Source: Chrysemys picta bellii (Eukaryota; Chordata; Testudines; Emydidae). From it: a DNA stretch of 64,000 nt. Under the pieces are notes generated by a model, which saw only the letters and a list, made by a program, of their open reading frames with translations, ran no database searches and had not been told where the DNA came from. This document shows, piece by piece, positions 10,591 to 22,327 of this stretch. Numbering within the stretch: position 1 is the stretch's first letter; each line of letters begins with the position of its first letter. A program made the position numbers and the translations under genes. The stretch lies in the NCBI RefSeq assembly GCF_011386835.1, contig NC_088791.1:27440998-27504997 (forward strand), in the 5' to 3' direction.

Positions 10591-13007
10591 ATATGTAGTA
10601 CAATAGTTTCCTATTTAATGATGACTTTTAAAAACATATGCTTAGAATAGAAAGCTAGTATAGCATAATTGAAAATAATTAATTTTATATTAAATATTTA
10701 GTAATGGTACTCTTTATTTTAAGTAACTCATGGATCCAAAACATGAATCTTTGGGGCAAGTTAGACCTGATCCTGCAGTTCTCTCTCAGGGAGCAAAATG
10801 TGTAGGAGTTTTGCCCACGTAAATTGAATCCATTATTGCAAGTCACAGAAGTTTTAAATGGCCCTGAGAGTCTTATTTAAATTATTGACAGAATTCTTTG
10901 AGTGCAGTATTTCAGGTACCATTTCACAAATGTTTTAGGAGCTAGTATTTGATATGGTATCAAATAGTGGCATGCTTCCTTTGAAGATCTAATATAACAC
11001 TGTGCAATAATGCCTTGCTAATACACCTGCAAATAAAACTCGGGTAAAGTGCAAAAGATCAGTCAGTTGTTATACCAAAGAGCATACACATCCCTCAGAG
11101 TAACTGAAATATATCAGGTATGATTCAATATACTCAAATATTAAAGAGAAGATATAAATGTCAAAGGCCTAACTGGAATTTGGCCATAGGAGTCACACTG
11201 TAAAAGTGTGAAAGCATCATCTTTGGGATGAGGACAGCCGTGAAAGCACAAGACTAGCATCCTTAACAAAAACACAGCATTTGGCAGCATGGCAAGAAGT
11301 GATGCCAAATGGTTAAGGAGAAAATAAAAATCTGTAGCAACCTTTTAACTGCTGGCTTTATGTGCCCTTTCAGAATTCGCCTTCAGAATCTAATTGCTGA
11401 ATTTAGAATGATAATTGAGAACCCACTGAGAATTAATTGGCATGTGGCCTTTACACTTTCAGCAGCATCACTTGCTATCTAAAGAGCAAAACTAACCTCC
11501 TTTATTCCATTTCATTTTTATAGGTATTCTCCCTGCTGTTCTGCAATTGTTAACTTTTATTCTGTATGGGCAAAGCTGACACGTTAAGAACAATAAATCT
11601 GCCAGTCAAACACCATAGCTGCCCTGTTTTCCTGAAGATGGATGAGAAGCTTTTCTTAATATATCCTTCCAGGTCTTTGTGACATGACTAGCAGTTGTAA
11701 GTTTACAATAGCACTCAAAATCCGTCTAGCTTTAAGGCACCAAAATCCATATAGCTTTAAATCCCATGGCCACCAATTAGTCTATAAATCAGTGAGGTTT
11801 CAAAAAAACTGGGCCCAGTCCTTAAGAAATATTTCTGACCGGAGTACATCGGAGTATTTCCCTCATGAAGAGAGGGACTTAATCGAGGGAGGGAATCAAT
11901 CCTGTATACACTCAAACCAGTAGCCAAGCAGCTAGCATCCGTGGAAATTTTCTGAAAGAATATTTTTTCTTGTCCATCAACTGGACGTCACAAGTGTTAG
12001 GTACAATAAAACTCACTCAAAACCTGGATCTACAAGGGGATTAAAATAAGATAAAAGAATGCTAAGGATTGTGGATTAACACACTAACACATGAGTTTTA
12101 GTGTTTAAGGGCCATATTGTTTCTTTTGATGCCACAAGCAGAGGGCATGGAGATGAACAAGATCTGGTCCCAGGGGCATGGAAGAGGGGAATGCCTCCTC
12201 TGAGATGTCAGCAGATGTGAACCTCTGATGTGTTGATAGAGATCTAGAGAAGACAGAGTGGGGTTGAGAATAAAGATGGAAAAAAAAGGCCTCTGTGCAG
12301 ATCCCCTGAGAGCTGCTGGTTTGGGGGACCAACCTTTCGTCTTTCTGAGCGCAGGCTCGACCACCATCCAGGGAAGAATGTGTAGGAAGCTCTGTGAGGG
12401 CAGTCTTGCTGGGCCCTCTGTGCCTGTCAGGGAAATGTGATAATATAACCTTTCATGTGGTAAAGCTGCTGAAAGCATGGTGATCTCTTCATATGTTCCC
12501 CCTCTACACCCACGTCTTTATTTTACAAGGCTGGATGTGAGAGCACATAAAATGCCACCTTCTCAGCTGCTACCTGCGCAGAGCACACATTTCACAGTAA
12601 CCGTACAGTTCTGTAAATATCCCTTTAACTAATACTGGGCACATAGGACCTAAAGAAACATGAATCACACCATATTGCCCAACACACTGACGGCTGCTGT
12701 TCCAAGAGTCTACACCACATAGATACGCTAAAGTGTGAGAAGAAAGGTCAGGCTTAGTTTTGCTTCCACTAAATGGTATCAGTTGCATGCAGGAATCCTT
12801 GGAAGCATTTAAAATATAACAAAAGTTATCACTTTAATCATGGGTAAATGGGGAAAAGTGGAGTTTATTAAGGGCAGTTTAAATATTTTGCAGAATTAAT
12901 ATTTAAAAACATCTTAAAAAATAAAATCCCTGCAGTCTCTTGAAGGAGAAATCATGCAAGCTTTTAAGAGTATTGGTACTTCCCCATTGTAGCATCTTTC
13001 ATCTGAT
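10591..13007. other. No feature recognised
   Basis: About 2.4 kb of AT-rich, unique-looking sequence. Frames near 12.1-12.5 kb on both strands overlap each other and have no recognisable family, so they are not called. Confidence 0.5.
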
Positions 13008-13145
13008 TCTCTCAAAGCACCTCACCAAAACTAAATTAATTAATCCTCACAACACTCCCGTGAGGTAGGAGTTATTATATCCTTTGGTTCAAATGGATAA
13101 AGGTTAGGCATCCAGCCCTCTCATTTAACCACTAAGCCCCCTAAG
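13008..13145 (+). repeat. L2/MIR-type 3' tail fragment
   Basis: CTCAAAGCACCTCACC, TTAATCCTCACAACACTCCC and GTGAGGTAGG in that order match the shared 3' end of old L2 LINEs and their dependent SINEs. Highly diverged. Confidence 0.5.
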
Positions 13146-13903
13146 TTTCTGTAACCCTACTGAGCCAAGCTCATAGCTGAGACCAAAAGAAAGAAAGCCT
13201 AGACAACTTTGGAGGCTGACTGCAAATGTCAATGTTTTTAAAAGGCGAACCGAAAGGCAAAAATTAAAGCTGAGTTAAACAGATTTCTATTATTAAAAAC
13301 TTCTACTTAGCAGGCTTTGTGGGAGGAATTCATCACAAAAATAAGTTTTACATCATTTTAAATTTAATTCTTTTTTTTCCTGCTGTGATATACTAATTAT
13401 GCTCTCTGGTCCACTGAACACATTACAAAATGCAACATTTCTAAGTACTAGAAATCTGATTGCTTGATGCATGGTGCAGTCTGAGATATTTTCAGTGAAC
13501 CAGGCAGCACCATGGAAGGTATTTTTAAAAAGCAAGATACAGATTTAAAAGGGATATAACCCCTCATGCTTCAGGACATAAGACAGACAATCACTACACC
13601 TGCCTGCTGTTAGGAAGACACTTCCTATTTGGGCACATTGCTGTGTGGCTTTTCATCCCTTTCTGTAGAATCAGTTAGAGATAGGTTCCAGTATGGAAAT
13701 TGCTTTGTTCTTCTGTTCCTGTTTTTTAGTTCAGTTCCCCACCTCCACCACGCATTCACCCTTGTTAGTGGTGGGCGGGGTTTAGCACAGATCTGTCTTT
13801 CATTCTATTATTTTTTCCTTTTCACCTGACTTTTAAGAGCACTAAGATTCCAGTTGTCTCCAGTTCCAATCGGCTTAATTCTTCACTGTCTGGGACTGAG
13901 GTT
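13146..13903. other. No feature recognised
   Basis: Contains short T tracts (about 13370-13380) but no identifiable repeat or coding segment. Confidence 0.45.
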
Positions 13904-13911
13904 TTAGTGGT

Positions 13912-14348
13912 CAGGGCTGGCTCCAGGCACCAGCTGAGCAAGCTGGTGCTGGGGGCAGCAGATTGTTCGAGGCGGCATTCCGCCCAATCCTAGGGCAGCA
14001 CGGCTGCTTTTTTTTTTTTGGTTCCGCTTTGGCCGCCCTGTAGGGGGCAGCGGCGCAGAGGACAGGAGCGCCCTGCAGCAAGCCCGGCAGGGCAGTCCTC
14101 GTCCTTCCCTCCTCGCCAACTGGAGAGGAGCCCTCCCGGCAGGAGGCGGCGCGGCGGGAGGGGCCACGTGGCAGCGCCCCTGCTGTAGCCCTGGCCACCC
14201 CCCTTCTCTCTCTCTCCCGCCCGCTCCCTCCCCCTCCCCGCCGCTAGCCGGTCCCCCTGTACCTGCGCTCCAGTCCGGCCGCGCCGCAGGTTTTTGTTGT
14301 TGGTTTTTTTTTTTGCTTGGGGCGGCCAAAAAGCCAGAGCCGGCCCTG
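13912..14348. mobile_element. Non-autonomous hAT miniature transposon (GGCCGGCTCC family), 437 bp
   Basis: Starts CAGGGCTGGCTCCAGGC and ends AGAGCCGGCCCTG. TTAGTGGT is repeated exactly at 13904-13911 and 14349-14356. This is the longest of the three family members here. Its middle (about 14040-14280) is very GC-rich, which creates long overlapping open frames without coding meaning. Two T tracts flank that middle. Confidence 0.92.
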
Positions 14349-14356
14349 TTAGTGGT

Positions 14357-15156
14357 TCCTAATACTTGAAAAACTAACTCATGAAAGAAACAAAGGTTAA
14401 AAATAAGAATGAAACTGATGTGAAGAGAAGAGTAACAGGTCAGTACTGAATAGTGGAAATAATATGTAATCAGAAAACAGTAAATTAATAGTCTCAACTG
14501 TTGATAAAAACTTAACTTGAAACTCTCAGTGAAATGTACTCTAGGAAATATAAAGCATATCTTTCAAATTATGTATTTATAATTAATTTTAAGTATTAGA
14601 TTCATCCCTCCTGTCTAACCTGATGATGTTCCTGTGTCAGATTCCTCAGTTACTCCATAACCATGACATCTCTGTCCCTCCCTTCTTTATTCTTCCTTTC
14701 CTCTCTGCCTCTCTCTCTCTCTCTCTCTTTTATAAACCCAGCCATCCTATTTGTATCTCTTCTGATCTGTAGGAATTTTCTCTCTCTCACTGTTTCAGAC
14801 TTTTTGATTTCCTTGTCTTTAGGGTCAGGTCTTTCCTCTTCTTAACTTTTCCCGGTTATAGAGAAAAGATTATATCTGTGTTCAGTCATGTCCAGGAATA
14901 AAAATCAGAGGGATTCTCCCAGTGATTTTTTTTTCAAATATATTTCTGGTGTTGCTTTTTGAGTTCTAAAAATAAATGCATTATAAATAGTCCTGTCATT
15001 CTTAACCTGTCTAGAAAGAAGTAGCTTAATGTTATCAGATAATAAGTACATTGAGACCCGTTAGTGTTATCACTCAAATCGAAGCCTCTGCTTTCAGCAA
15101 TTCTGCTTTTTAATCGCAAAGAGAGTGCAGCAATGTAATCATCTGATATAGTTAAT
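14357..15156. other. No gene; includes a short CT microsatellite
   Basis: A pyrimidine-rich stretch with CTCTCTCTCTCTCTCT lies at about 14710-14728. The rest is AT-rich and unrecognised. Confidence 0.55.
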
Positions 15157-15168
15157 ATTTTAAACCTT

Positions 15169-15385
15169 AAAAAGCAACAGAGGGTCCTGTGGCACCTTTA
15201 AGGCTAACAGATGTATTGGAGCATAAGCTTTCGTGGGTGAATGCTCACTTCGCATGCGTCTGACGAAGTGGGCATTCACCCACGAAAGCTTATGCTCCAA
15301 TACATCTGTTAGCCTTAAAGGTGCCACAGGATCCTCTGTTGCTTTTTACAGATCCAGACTAACACGGCTACCCCTCTGATACTAG
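15169..15385. mobile_element. Complete palindromic Penelope-like repeat (copy 3, second subfamily)
   Basis: ATTTTAAACCTT, 12 bases, is repeated exactly at 15157-15168 and 15386-15397. The left half runs AAAAAGCAACAGAGG to the centre near TTCGCATGCG. The right half holds CTGACGA (15260-15266), a GTGGG/CCCAC hairpin (15268-15283), GAAA (15284-15287) and GCTTATGCTC, then ends with CAGACTAACACGGCTACCCC. Its stem and loop sequences differ from copy 2 while pairing is kept, so it is a separate subfamily with the same layout. Confidence 0.88.
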
Positions 15386-15397
15386 ATTTTAAACCTT

Positions 15398-17340
15398 GTT
15401 TCTTAGAATGGAGCATTGTGATCTGCCTCATTCTGATGCCTCATAATGGTACACTGTGCCTTTCATTTCTAGGTCACTGGTTCAAACCTAGCCCATGTCT
15501 GATGAAAAGTGACTGAAAATTGCAACCATAGGATGGCTGATGGCTAAAATATGTAAAACAAATTGCTTAATCTCAGTCTAGTTGCTGGTGGACAGATGTT
15601 CATATGACAAAAAGACCATCACAACTACCAATCTCAGCAGGAACAAATGGACAGGGGACTAAAATCCAAAATGGCATGTAATTTTGAGTACCTAAGATTT
15701 TGGGTGACCAACTTTAGACATCAGTGACCTGATTTTCAGAAGTGCTGAGCATCTGCACTGCCCATTCTCTTCAGTTGCAGTTGTCACCTCTGAAAACTAG
15801 GTCCCAGCTGTCTCAAATTGGGCACGAATTACCTGAGGCTCTTATGAAGAATTTAGCCTTAACTGCTCTCTCTCCCTTTGAGGTTGTCCCTACAGATCAG
15901 GTTCACGACAGTGATGAGCAGTGTAAATATAGTGATAGCCCTGACAATATGCATTAACTCTGTGCAGAGCCAGAAGGTAACTTAAAATGACTTGATGTAT
16001 CTGCCTTATAAAGTACAACCATCTCTTTGCATTCCCCCTCCTCCTCAGCAGTAGAATCCTATTGAATTAGCAGAGTGATTTAATCCAATAGCTGGCTGTT
16101 TGTTTTTGTGGGTTTCCAAGAAATCCAGTCTCCTGGGATAATGGTTGTGCTTTGTCTGCCACTTCCCAGTGACAGATTTCACCCCAACTCTCAGTGAACA
16201 TATTGATTTACTTAAGACAAAAATAGCCCTCCCTTCGTCTTCTATTCTCCCTGTTGCATAGTTTGATTCCAATTCCTACTTTCTCTTCCAGTTAAAGAAA
16301 GTAGTTTATCAAACAGTTGCAAAAAATATGTGCTCCCACCTTTCAGTGGGCTACTTCTGATCAGTGCTAAGATTATAGCACCTGGAAAGGCAATGAATGT
16401 CACCAGCCCCATTCTCTTTGCCCAAAGAGAGACTAACAGGTGGTCTCTAACTAACTGTATTGGTCTTGGAAACTTAGAGACCTTTCTGTAGTCAGGGCAG
16501 AATACAATTAAATCCTTAGAATCTGGGCCTCATTTGTTGAAATGGGCCTGGATGCAGCAGTAAGTCAGAGGAAGAGAGAGATGGGGCCTCTTCCATCTGG
16601 CCCATGGGGAGATAGAGAGGAACAATAAGAAATCTGTCAGGATTAGGGAAGATGGACTAGGCTGCCTTAGTGAGAAAAATCAAGAAGAACACTTGGAGGC
16701 GCCTATAGGAAGAATCTAGTGAGATCCAGATTGGAGTGAAAAGAAAGACCAGGGGAGTTCGTGGGCCTGGAAGAGAAGAAAGAGAGAAGCCTGTCATAGG
16801 GTCATCAAAGTTTTTGGAGGTGTGGGCAAACTTTTGGAGGATCTGGGTTCTGTTCAACTCTTGTCTATAGCTCTCCTGAACATAGCTGATACTGTACATT
16901 GTAGGGCATAAACATCTTACATTCTTCTATCTACAGTCCAATAGTCAGTGTCAAGATGGGAAACCAGATGGAAATATGGGCAAAGAGATTCTAAATTTTA
17001 ATTTATCTTCATGCAGAACTTTCTAGTTGTGACTACTAGACCAACCAAGAGGAGGACTATGACTTTTCAACACTGTACTCAAGTATCCCTGGAAGGTCTC
17101 TGTAAAGGCACCCAGCACTCCCCTGTAGCCAGAATAGTGCAGGAGAGACCCACCCACATGCACGTACAGTCAGGGGCACTAGGACTCAGAAGGTCCCTTC
17201 CCTCTCTTCTTCCCCTCTCCTCCCCCATCCCTACCATGTGGCTTCAGTGGAAATCTGCAGAGAGGAGCTAGCCAGAGACTCCAACCAATAGGAGCAGAAG
17301 CAACCAAAGCAGGGACCTTTGGATCACTGGACATTCGGAG
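15398..17340. other. No feature recognised
   Basis: Nearly 2 kb without recognisable repeats or coding motifs. Frames at 15742-15957, 16045-16272 and 16657-16899 are short, isolated and unlike any known family. Confidence 0.5.
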
Positions 17341-17775
17341 AACTTTCTACAGTTTTGGCTGGACTTTGTCTTTTTGCTTCAAACCCTCCTCCCGTGCCCT
17401 CTATTCACCTCAGTTTCACTCCACACCTGCTTCCTTATCCTCTTCTCCCCTGCCCTGTCCTCCTCACCCCCTTTCCCTTCAGTGTCTCCTCTCCCTTCCC
17501 TTTTCTTTCCACTTAGCTTACCCACTCTTAAGTAACCCCCAAAAAACCTGTGGCCCGAACATGACATTTGCCACCATTGCATTGTTCACTCTGCTTGTGT
17601 GTTCTACCCTTTTCCCCATCCCGTGTCTGTCTTGTCCACTTGGATTGTAAGCTCTGGGGTCAGGGACCATCTAGTCCTCTGTATTGGGTCAGCACCCAGC
17701 ACAGTAGGATCCAGTTCTTGGTTGACTGTTAGGCACTACCATAATAAACATAATGAATAATAATAAAAATAAAAG
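17341..17775 (+). repeat. L2-type LINE 3' end
   Basis: The segment GATTGTAAGCTCTGGGGTCA (17644-17663), AGGGACCATCTAG, then CAGCACCCAGCACAGTAGG, ending in an AATAATAATAAAAATAAAA tail (17755-17775), is the usual 3' UTR of vertebrate L2 elements. The pyrimidine-rich stretch upstream (17390-17520) probably belongs to the same copy. It corresponds to the reverse-oriented 3' end of the element at 55.6-58.0 kb. Confidence 0.6.
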
Positions 17776-18040
17776 GTTCTGCTGACAGGTGCTGCTGAAA
17801 TTGTTATTCTAATGGGAATAACTCAGAGTGAAAGGGGGGAGGGCTACAAGAGAGACAATATCAAAGAGAAGGCAACTAGCACAGTGTCTGCCTTGGGGGA
17901 ACATGAAAACAGTTGTACTAAAAGATGTTTTGGTCTTTACACATGTATTTTAGACACTTGTGCAGATTGTGAGATCAGAGAAATGGTGAATCTCCCTGTA
18001 GCTGTTCCTTGAAGATTTATCTAGTTCTTATATAATATTT

Positions 18041-18245
18041 TTCATCTAGCTATCTTCAAGTGCTTTACAAAGGTAATTTGTATTATTATCCCAACTATCC
18101 CAATTATTATTATTTACAGATAGGGAAACTGAGGCACAAAGATGTAAAATGACTCACCCAGGTCACCCAGCAGAGTAGTGGCAGAGCAAGGACTTGAACC
18201 CAGTTCTCCTGAATCCCAATCCAGTGGAGAAATGTTTTTGGATAT
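18041..18245 (-). repeat. MIR-like SINE, minus strand
   Basis: The plus strand reads TACAGATAGGGAAACTGAGG, then a CAAAGATGTAAAATGACTCACCCAGGT-type sequence and GAACCCAGTTCTCCTGAATC. This is the reverse complement of the tRNA-related and core parts of a MIR element. The box-B-like segment is near 18195-18207. Confidence 0.65.
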
Positions 18246-18281
18246 CCAGTGAATTAGTGTCACCCCCATTTTTCCTCTGAT

Positions 18282-18556
18282 GTTGTGAAGGCCAAGACTG
18301 TAACAAGGTTCAAAAAAGAACTAGATAAGTTCATGGATGATAGGTCGATCAATGGCTATTAGCCAGGATGGGTAGGGCTGGTGTTTCTAGCCTCTGTTTG
18401 CCAGATGCTGGGAATGGACGACAGGGGATAGATCACTTGATGATTAACTGTTCTGTTCATTCCCTCTGGGGCACCTGGCATTGGCCACTGTCAGAAGACC
18501 GGATACTGGGCTAGATGGACCATTACTCTGACCTAGTATGGTCTTTCTTCTGTTTT
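18282..18556 (+). mobile_element. CR1 LINE 3' end, plus strand
   Basis: Matches the terminal part of the CR1 subfamily also present at 45541-45985: AAGGCCAAGACTGTAACAAG, ACTAGATAAGTTCATGG, a GCTATTAGCCAGGATGGG segment, GGGGCACCTGGCATTGG and GATACTGGGCTAGATGGACC. No intact frame remains. Confidence 0.88.
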
Positions 18557-19459
18557 CTCTTTTTACACATTGCACCTGAAAACATTATTCTTCCAAGCGG
18601 ACCACCCTTGAGATATCCCTATTGAAACTTATATAGCCACTGGATTGTGTTCTTCTGGGTACTGTCAGACTAGATCCCCACTCTGGGGAGAGCATGTTCC
18701 CTTAGCACTGTTGGGTACTTTCTCACTTTACCAAACATTCAAAGTGAGGTAATACAAAGGATCCAGGGCCCCAAGATCCATTAGCTAGGGCTACACCAGT
18801 GTCCATATTATTGTGCTATATCAGCATTCTTCAAAAGCAGTATAAGGGAGTTTCTATTCCCAGGATTTCCTTATTCTCAATAAAACAGGCAAACTTTGTC
18901 CTTAAAAGAGTCAAGAAATTTTAGAAGATTCAAGTTTAAAATGGTGACCTTAGCTTCTATAATGCACAGTTAAGTCCTCAGAACTGATTTTTAGCTCTTG
19001 ACCTCAAGCATACATATATCTAGCTATACCTCAGATCAGTACTAAGAATTACCATTAAACTCAGTAGTGTTTCCCCCATGCTTAGCTGCATGTGGAGGAG
19101 AGGGAGCTCATCTTAGATGCTAAGAGATCCATATTTATCCCTACTTAGACTGGCTGATTGATCATATTCACCTTAGAAAGTGCACTCTGCCCCTGGACAA
19201 TTTGTTCCCTGTTTCAGTTGAAGATTAACAAAGTAAAATTAACCTTCATACTATTTCAGGTGATAATTTTCATAGGAGCGACTATCAATTCAACTGGCAT
19301 AGCACATCTGCTACAGGATAAACTTCTGCAGATGGGTGTTCACCATTACAATAATTAAATCTCAGCTGCAAATTACAATTGGGACCTACCTGAGATTACA
19401 GGGGTTCACAACTTCCTACATTTCTTCACCCTGTTTTCTGGGTTCAGCAGAAGAAGTCT
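18557..19459. other. No feature recognised
   Basis: Unique-looking sequence with no repeat ends or coding motif. Confidence 0.45.
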
Positions 19460-19467
19460 ACAATAAG

Positions 19468-19636
19468 TAGAGCCCTGAAAATCTGCAGATATCCGTGGAC
19501 CATCTTTGTGTATCGTGGATGGATGAGGATCCAAATTTTATATCTAGAGCACTGAAAATCTGTGACTATTCACAGACCATGCCTGCAAATCGCGGATTGG
19601 ATGCGGATACAAATTTTGTATCCGCGCAGGGCTCTA
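19468..19636. mobile_element. Non-autonomous hAT miniature transposon, 169 bp
   Basis: Starts TAGAGCCCTG and ends CAGGGCTCTA, a perfect 10-base inverted repeat. ACAATAAG is repeated exactly at 19460-19467 and 19637-19644. Inside, a GATCCAAATTTTATAT-like and a GATACAAATTTTGTAT-like segment form an internal direct duplication. Confidence 0.88.
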
Positions 19637-19644
19637 ACAATAAG

Positions 19645-20525
19645 TTTACCTCGCTTGGTCAAACTTGATTGGCCACTATCCATCCCTCTAGAGGTCACGG
19701 ATTCTTCTATGTAGTTTGATCATCCAGAGAAAGCATGAATGTTAAATAATCTTAGTAGACATTAGATCAAGGATTATGTAGAATAAAGGTAAACTTGTCC
19801 CTAAAGTTAAAGATGTCTGTATCAGAACAGACTTGAGGCACACTGGTAGCAACAGTGGGGGGAATCTTACACTGCAAGTGGCCATGCTATAACTCTTCTA
19901 TGGATAAATAGAGGACTACAGTCTCTACCGCTGTCAACCCAACACCTTTCAAAAGCACATAAAGTAATTTCCTTTTAAAAGAGAAATAAAAATTCTTTTA
20001 GTTTCTCGAGTGGAAAGCTCATTCTCAGCGCTATCATCATCTCAGAGAAATGGTATAAAAATATCAATTCCAGGAAGTTCAGCATTCTGGCATTGCAACG
20101 TTCCTTTTGTTACAGTTGAAGAAAAATTGGTATAAAAGCAAGGGCTGTTAGTGTTAGTTCAAGCAGGCTTATGCTGTAAAGCTGTGGACAAGTTCTACCA
20201 TACAGCTCTGCAAATGCGCCTAGTACAGTCTGCAAAGCTTTTTACATTCTAATCTTTCCCCAACCCACTCTGACAGGCAGACTCTGATGCTGAATTGTTT
20301 GGTAGTTTTTTTTTACCTGAATGAATGTCTGGGTTGGTATAAGTAAAGCCTTCTAGACTCATTTTATTTGTGAAACAAAATGCAAAACGCCTGCCTTTTT
20401 AATAGAAACCCACCACTCCACCTAGCCTTTAGAATATTTCTTTTCTTTAGGAATTGTGTTCTACTCACAAAACATAAACTGTGTGTACTTGACTCTGATC
20501 TATTACTGCTTTTACACCAATGTAA
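19645..20525. other. No feature recognised
   Basis: No identifiable element. A TTGGTATAAAAGCAAG stretch near 20128 looks TATA-like but has no gene beside it. Confidence 0.45.
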
Positions 20526-20539
20526 CTTTTTAAATTTCA

Positions 20540-20722
20540 AAAAAAGAAGAACAGGAGTACTTGTGGCACCTTAGAGACTAACAAATTTATTAGAGCATAA
20601 GTGGAGTGGGCTGTAGTCCACGAAAGCTTATGCTCTAATAAATTTGTTAGTCTCTAAGGTGCCACAAGTACTCCTGTTCTTCTTTTTGCGGATACAGACT
20701 AACACGGCTGCTACTCTGAAAC
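20540..20722. mobile_element. Palindromic Penelope-like repeat (copy 4, centre deleted)
   Basis: CTTTTTAAATTTCA, 14 bases, is repeated exactly at 20526-20539 and 20723-20736. The arms are as in copy 2, but the longer end CAGACTAACACGGCTGCTAC lies on the right here. The centre, including the CTGAAGA motif, is lost: the sequence goes from GAGCATAAG straight to TGGAGTGGGCTGTAGTCC. GAAAGCTTATGCTC is intact. Confidence 0.85.
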
Positions 20723-21039
20723 CTTTTTAAATTTCAGTGACTTTAATTCCTATATTGGTGAAGTGAGATCAGAATCAAGCCCAATAACCTTTGCTTTAAC
20801 TAACACTTGAACAGATTCCTTTTTCTGTTAATGTAAAAAGCTAATTCTGCTCAGATTGTACAATTGAATAAACTTACAATTCTTACACCAGACAGTTATC
20901 TAACTATCTAAGTCAAAAGCTACTAAAAAGTAGAGTAGAGTCACTGTTCTAATCCTTCTGTGAAAGAGACAACTTCAATTCTTGCTGCTGGTCCCCCTCT
21001 TCTTGGGTTAGCAGGGACTTGGCCCTGATCAGAAAGAAG

Positions 21040-21201
21040 AATCATAGATTATCAGGGGTGGAAGGGACCTCAGGAGGTCATGTAGTCCAACCCCCAGACA
21101 GATTTTTGCCCCAGATCCCTAAATGGCCCCCTCAAGGATTGAACTCACAACTGTGGGTTAAGCAGGCCGATGCTCAAACCACTGAGCTATCCCTCCTCCT
21201 G
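21040..21201 (-). repeat. Turtle-type tRNA-derived SINE with CR1 tail
   Basis: On the minus strand from 21201 it reads GGAGGGATAGCTCAGTGG, an A box followed by GAGCATCGG, then GAGTTCAATCC, a B box, so the head is tRNA-derived. After a short middle it ends in the CR1-like 3' tail (plus strand GGAAGGGACCTCAGGAGGTC). SINEs of this build, sharing the 3' end of CR1 LINEs, are known as tortoise pol III SINEs and are characteristic of hidden-necked turtles. Both promoter boxes are recognisable but not perfect. It is a retroposed copy, not a tRNA gene. Confidence 0.85.
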
Positions 21202-21580
21202 GAATATATGGTTTCTCTGTGTATGTGCCTCTTTGACTTTCTGCAGCGCCCCTCTGTCTGATCTGCTCCCTGGAGAGTTTCATCCAGCCCTCTGCCACCA
21301 AAAGAAAGATATTGCAAGGTGGGGAGTCAATGGCAGAGAGTAAGAGAGAAGGGATAAGCAGGATCCTCCGTAGAAGGACACTGAAAGAGATACCGAGAAT
21401 GGAAGCATATGTTTGTATTTAATCTTAAAATGCATCTCTATTGTTCAGTGCTGAAATAGTAGTAAACATCAGCGGAGCAAAGATGAGCACTATGTACTGT
21501 TGCTATTTTGCTCACCAGCCAAGAAGCAGCACAAGCGCAGTTTGGAATCTTACTTGTACTTTTGAATAGCTAGTTTTCAT

Positions 21581-21732
21581 ACAGTGGAAGCATGGCCTTG
21601 TGGTCAGACCAGAGGATGGGGAGTCAGGCAACCTGGATTCTATTCCCAGTTCTGCCACCTTCCTGTATGACCTTGGACTGGGCACTTAACTGCTTGGTGT
21701 CTCAGTTTTCCTATACCTAAAATAGAGATACT
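21581..21732 (+). repeat. MIR-like SINE, plus strand
   Basis: GGAAGCATGGCCTTGTGGTC (box-A region), GGATTCTATTCCCAG (box-B region), CTGCCACC, then GACCTTGGACTGGGCACTTA and GTGTCTCAGTTTTCCTATAC follow the MIR consensus order. About 150 bases are kept, covering most of the tRNA-related and core parts. Confidence 0.75.
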
Positions 21733-21737
21733 AATGG

Positions 21738-21885
21738 GAGTGGACGACAGGGTAGGGATCACTCAACGATTACCTGTTCTGTACATTCCCTCCGATGCAC
21801 TTTGAATTGGCCGCTGTTGGAAGATTGCATACTGGGCTTGATGGACCATTAGTCGGACCCATTTTAGCTGTTTTTATGATACATG
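21738..21885 (+). mobile_element. CR1 LINE 3' tail, plus strand
   Basis: GGAGTGGACGACAGG, GATTACCTGTTCTGTACATT, GAATTGGCCGCTGTTGGAAG and ATACTGGGCTTGATGGACCA are in the order of the CR1 3' UTR at 45.8-45.98 kb. It lies directly behind the MIR-like copy. Confidence 0.82.
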
Positions 21886-22327
21886 CCTGTCTTAGGCATG
21901 TGTGAGGATTGTTTCATTAACATTTTTAATACTTTGAAATCCTTGGCTGGAAGGTGTGATAAAAGCACATATTAAAAACAACCACCATAATGTAATCCTG
22001 TGGACAGACTTGAAAGAAATTGCTGTCTGCATAATGCAAGGAACGATGGGTAACTGTGAGACTTTGATCCTATAACACATGTAGTCCAAAGCAGGGATCA
22101 AAAGGCTGTTGTACCTGCACCAGTGGATATTGCTAGGTATCCACTTCTGCACTGAGCAGTATGAGTCTCAAGACCTCATGTACCCCTTCTGTCTTGTAAC
22201 TAGGGATAGTGAAAAGGGGGCAGGACGTGTGGGGAGAATGACAGATTCTGGGGAGACATCCTCACTCTGATGAGCTGCTTCACTGCATATTCCGGTCTAG
22301 CAGGAGTCATTTGGCAGTGCATAGCAG

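Noticed and set aside
13904..14497. 197-codon minus-strand frame
   Set aside because: Spans the GC-rich hAT element and its flanks; composition alone explains it.
20120..20160. TATA-like promoter near GGTATAAAAGC
   Set aside because: No gene, initiator or other promoter element follows; isolated match expected by chance in AT-rich DNA.
10070..20722. Palindromic repeats as cut-and-paste transposons with long TIRs
   Set aside because: Target duplications vary between 12 and 14 bases (8 for a one-armed copy), and single-armed copies exist, which fits retroposition better.
21150..21201. tRNA gene suggested by A and B boxes
   Set aside because: It is the head of a SINE with a CR1 tail. The cloverleaf is not maintained.
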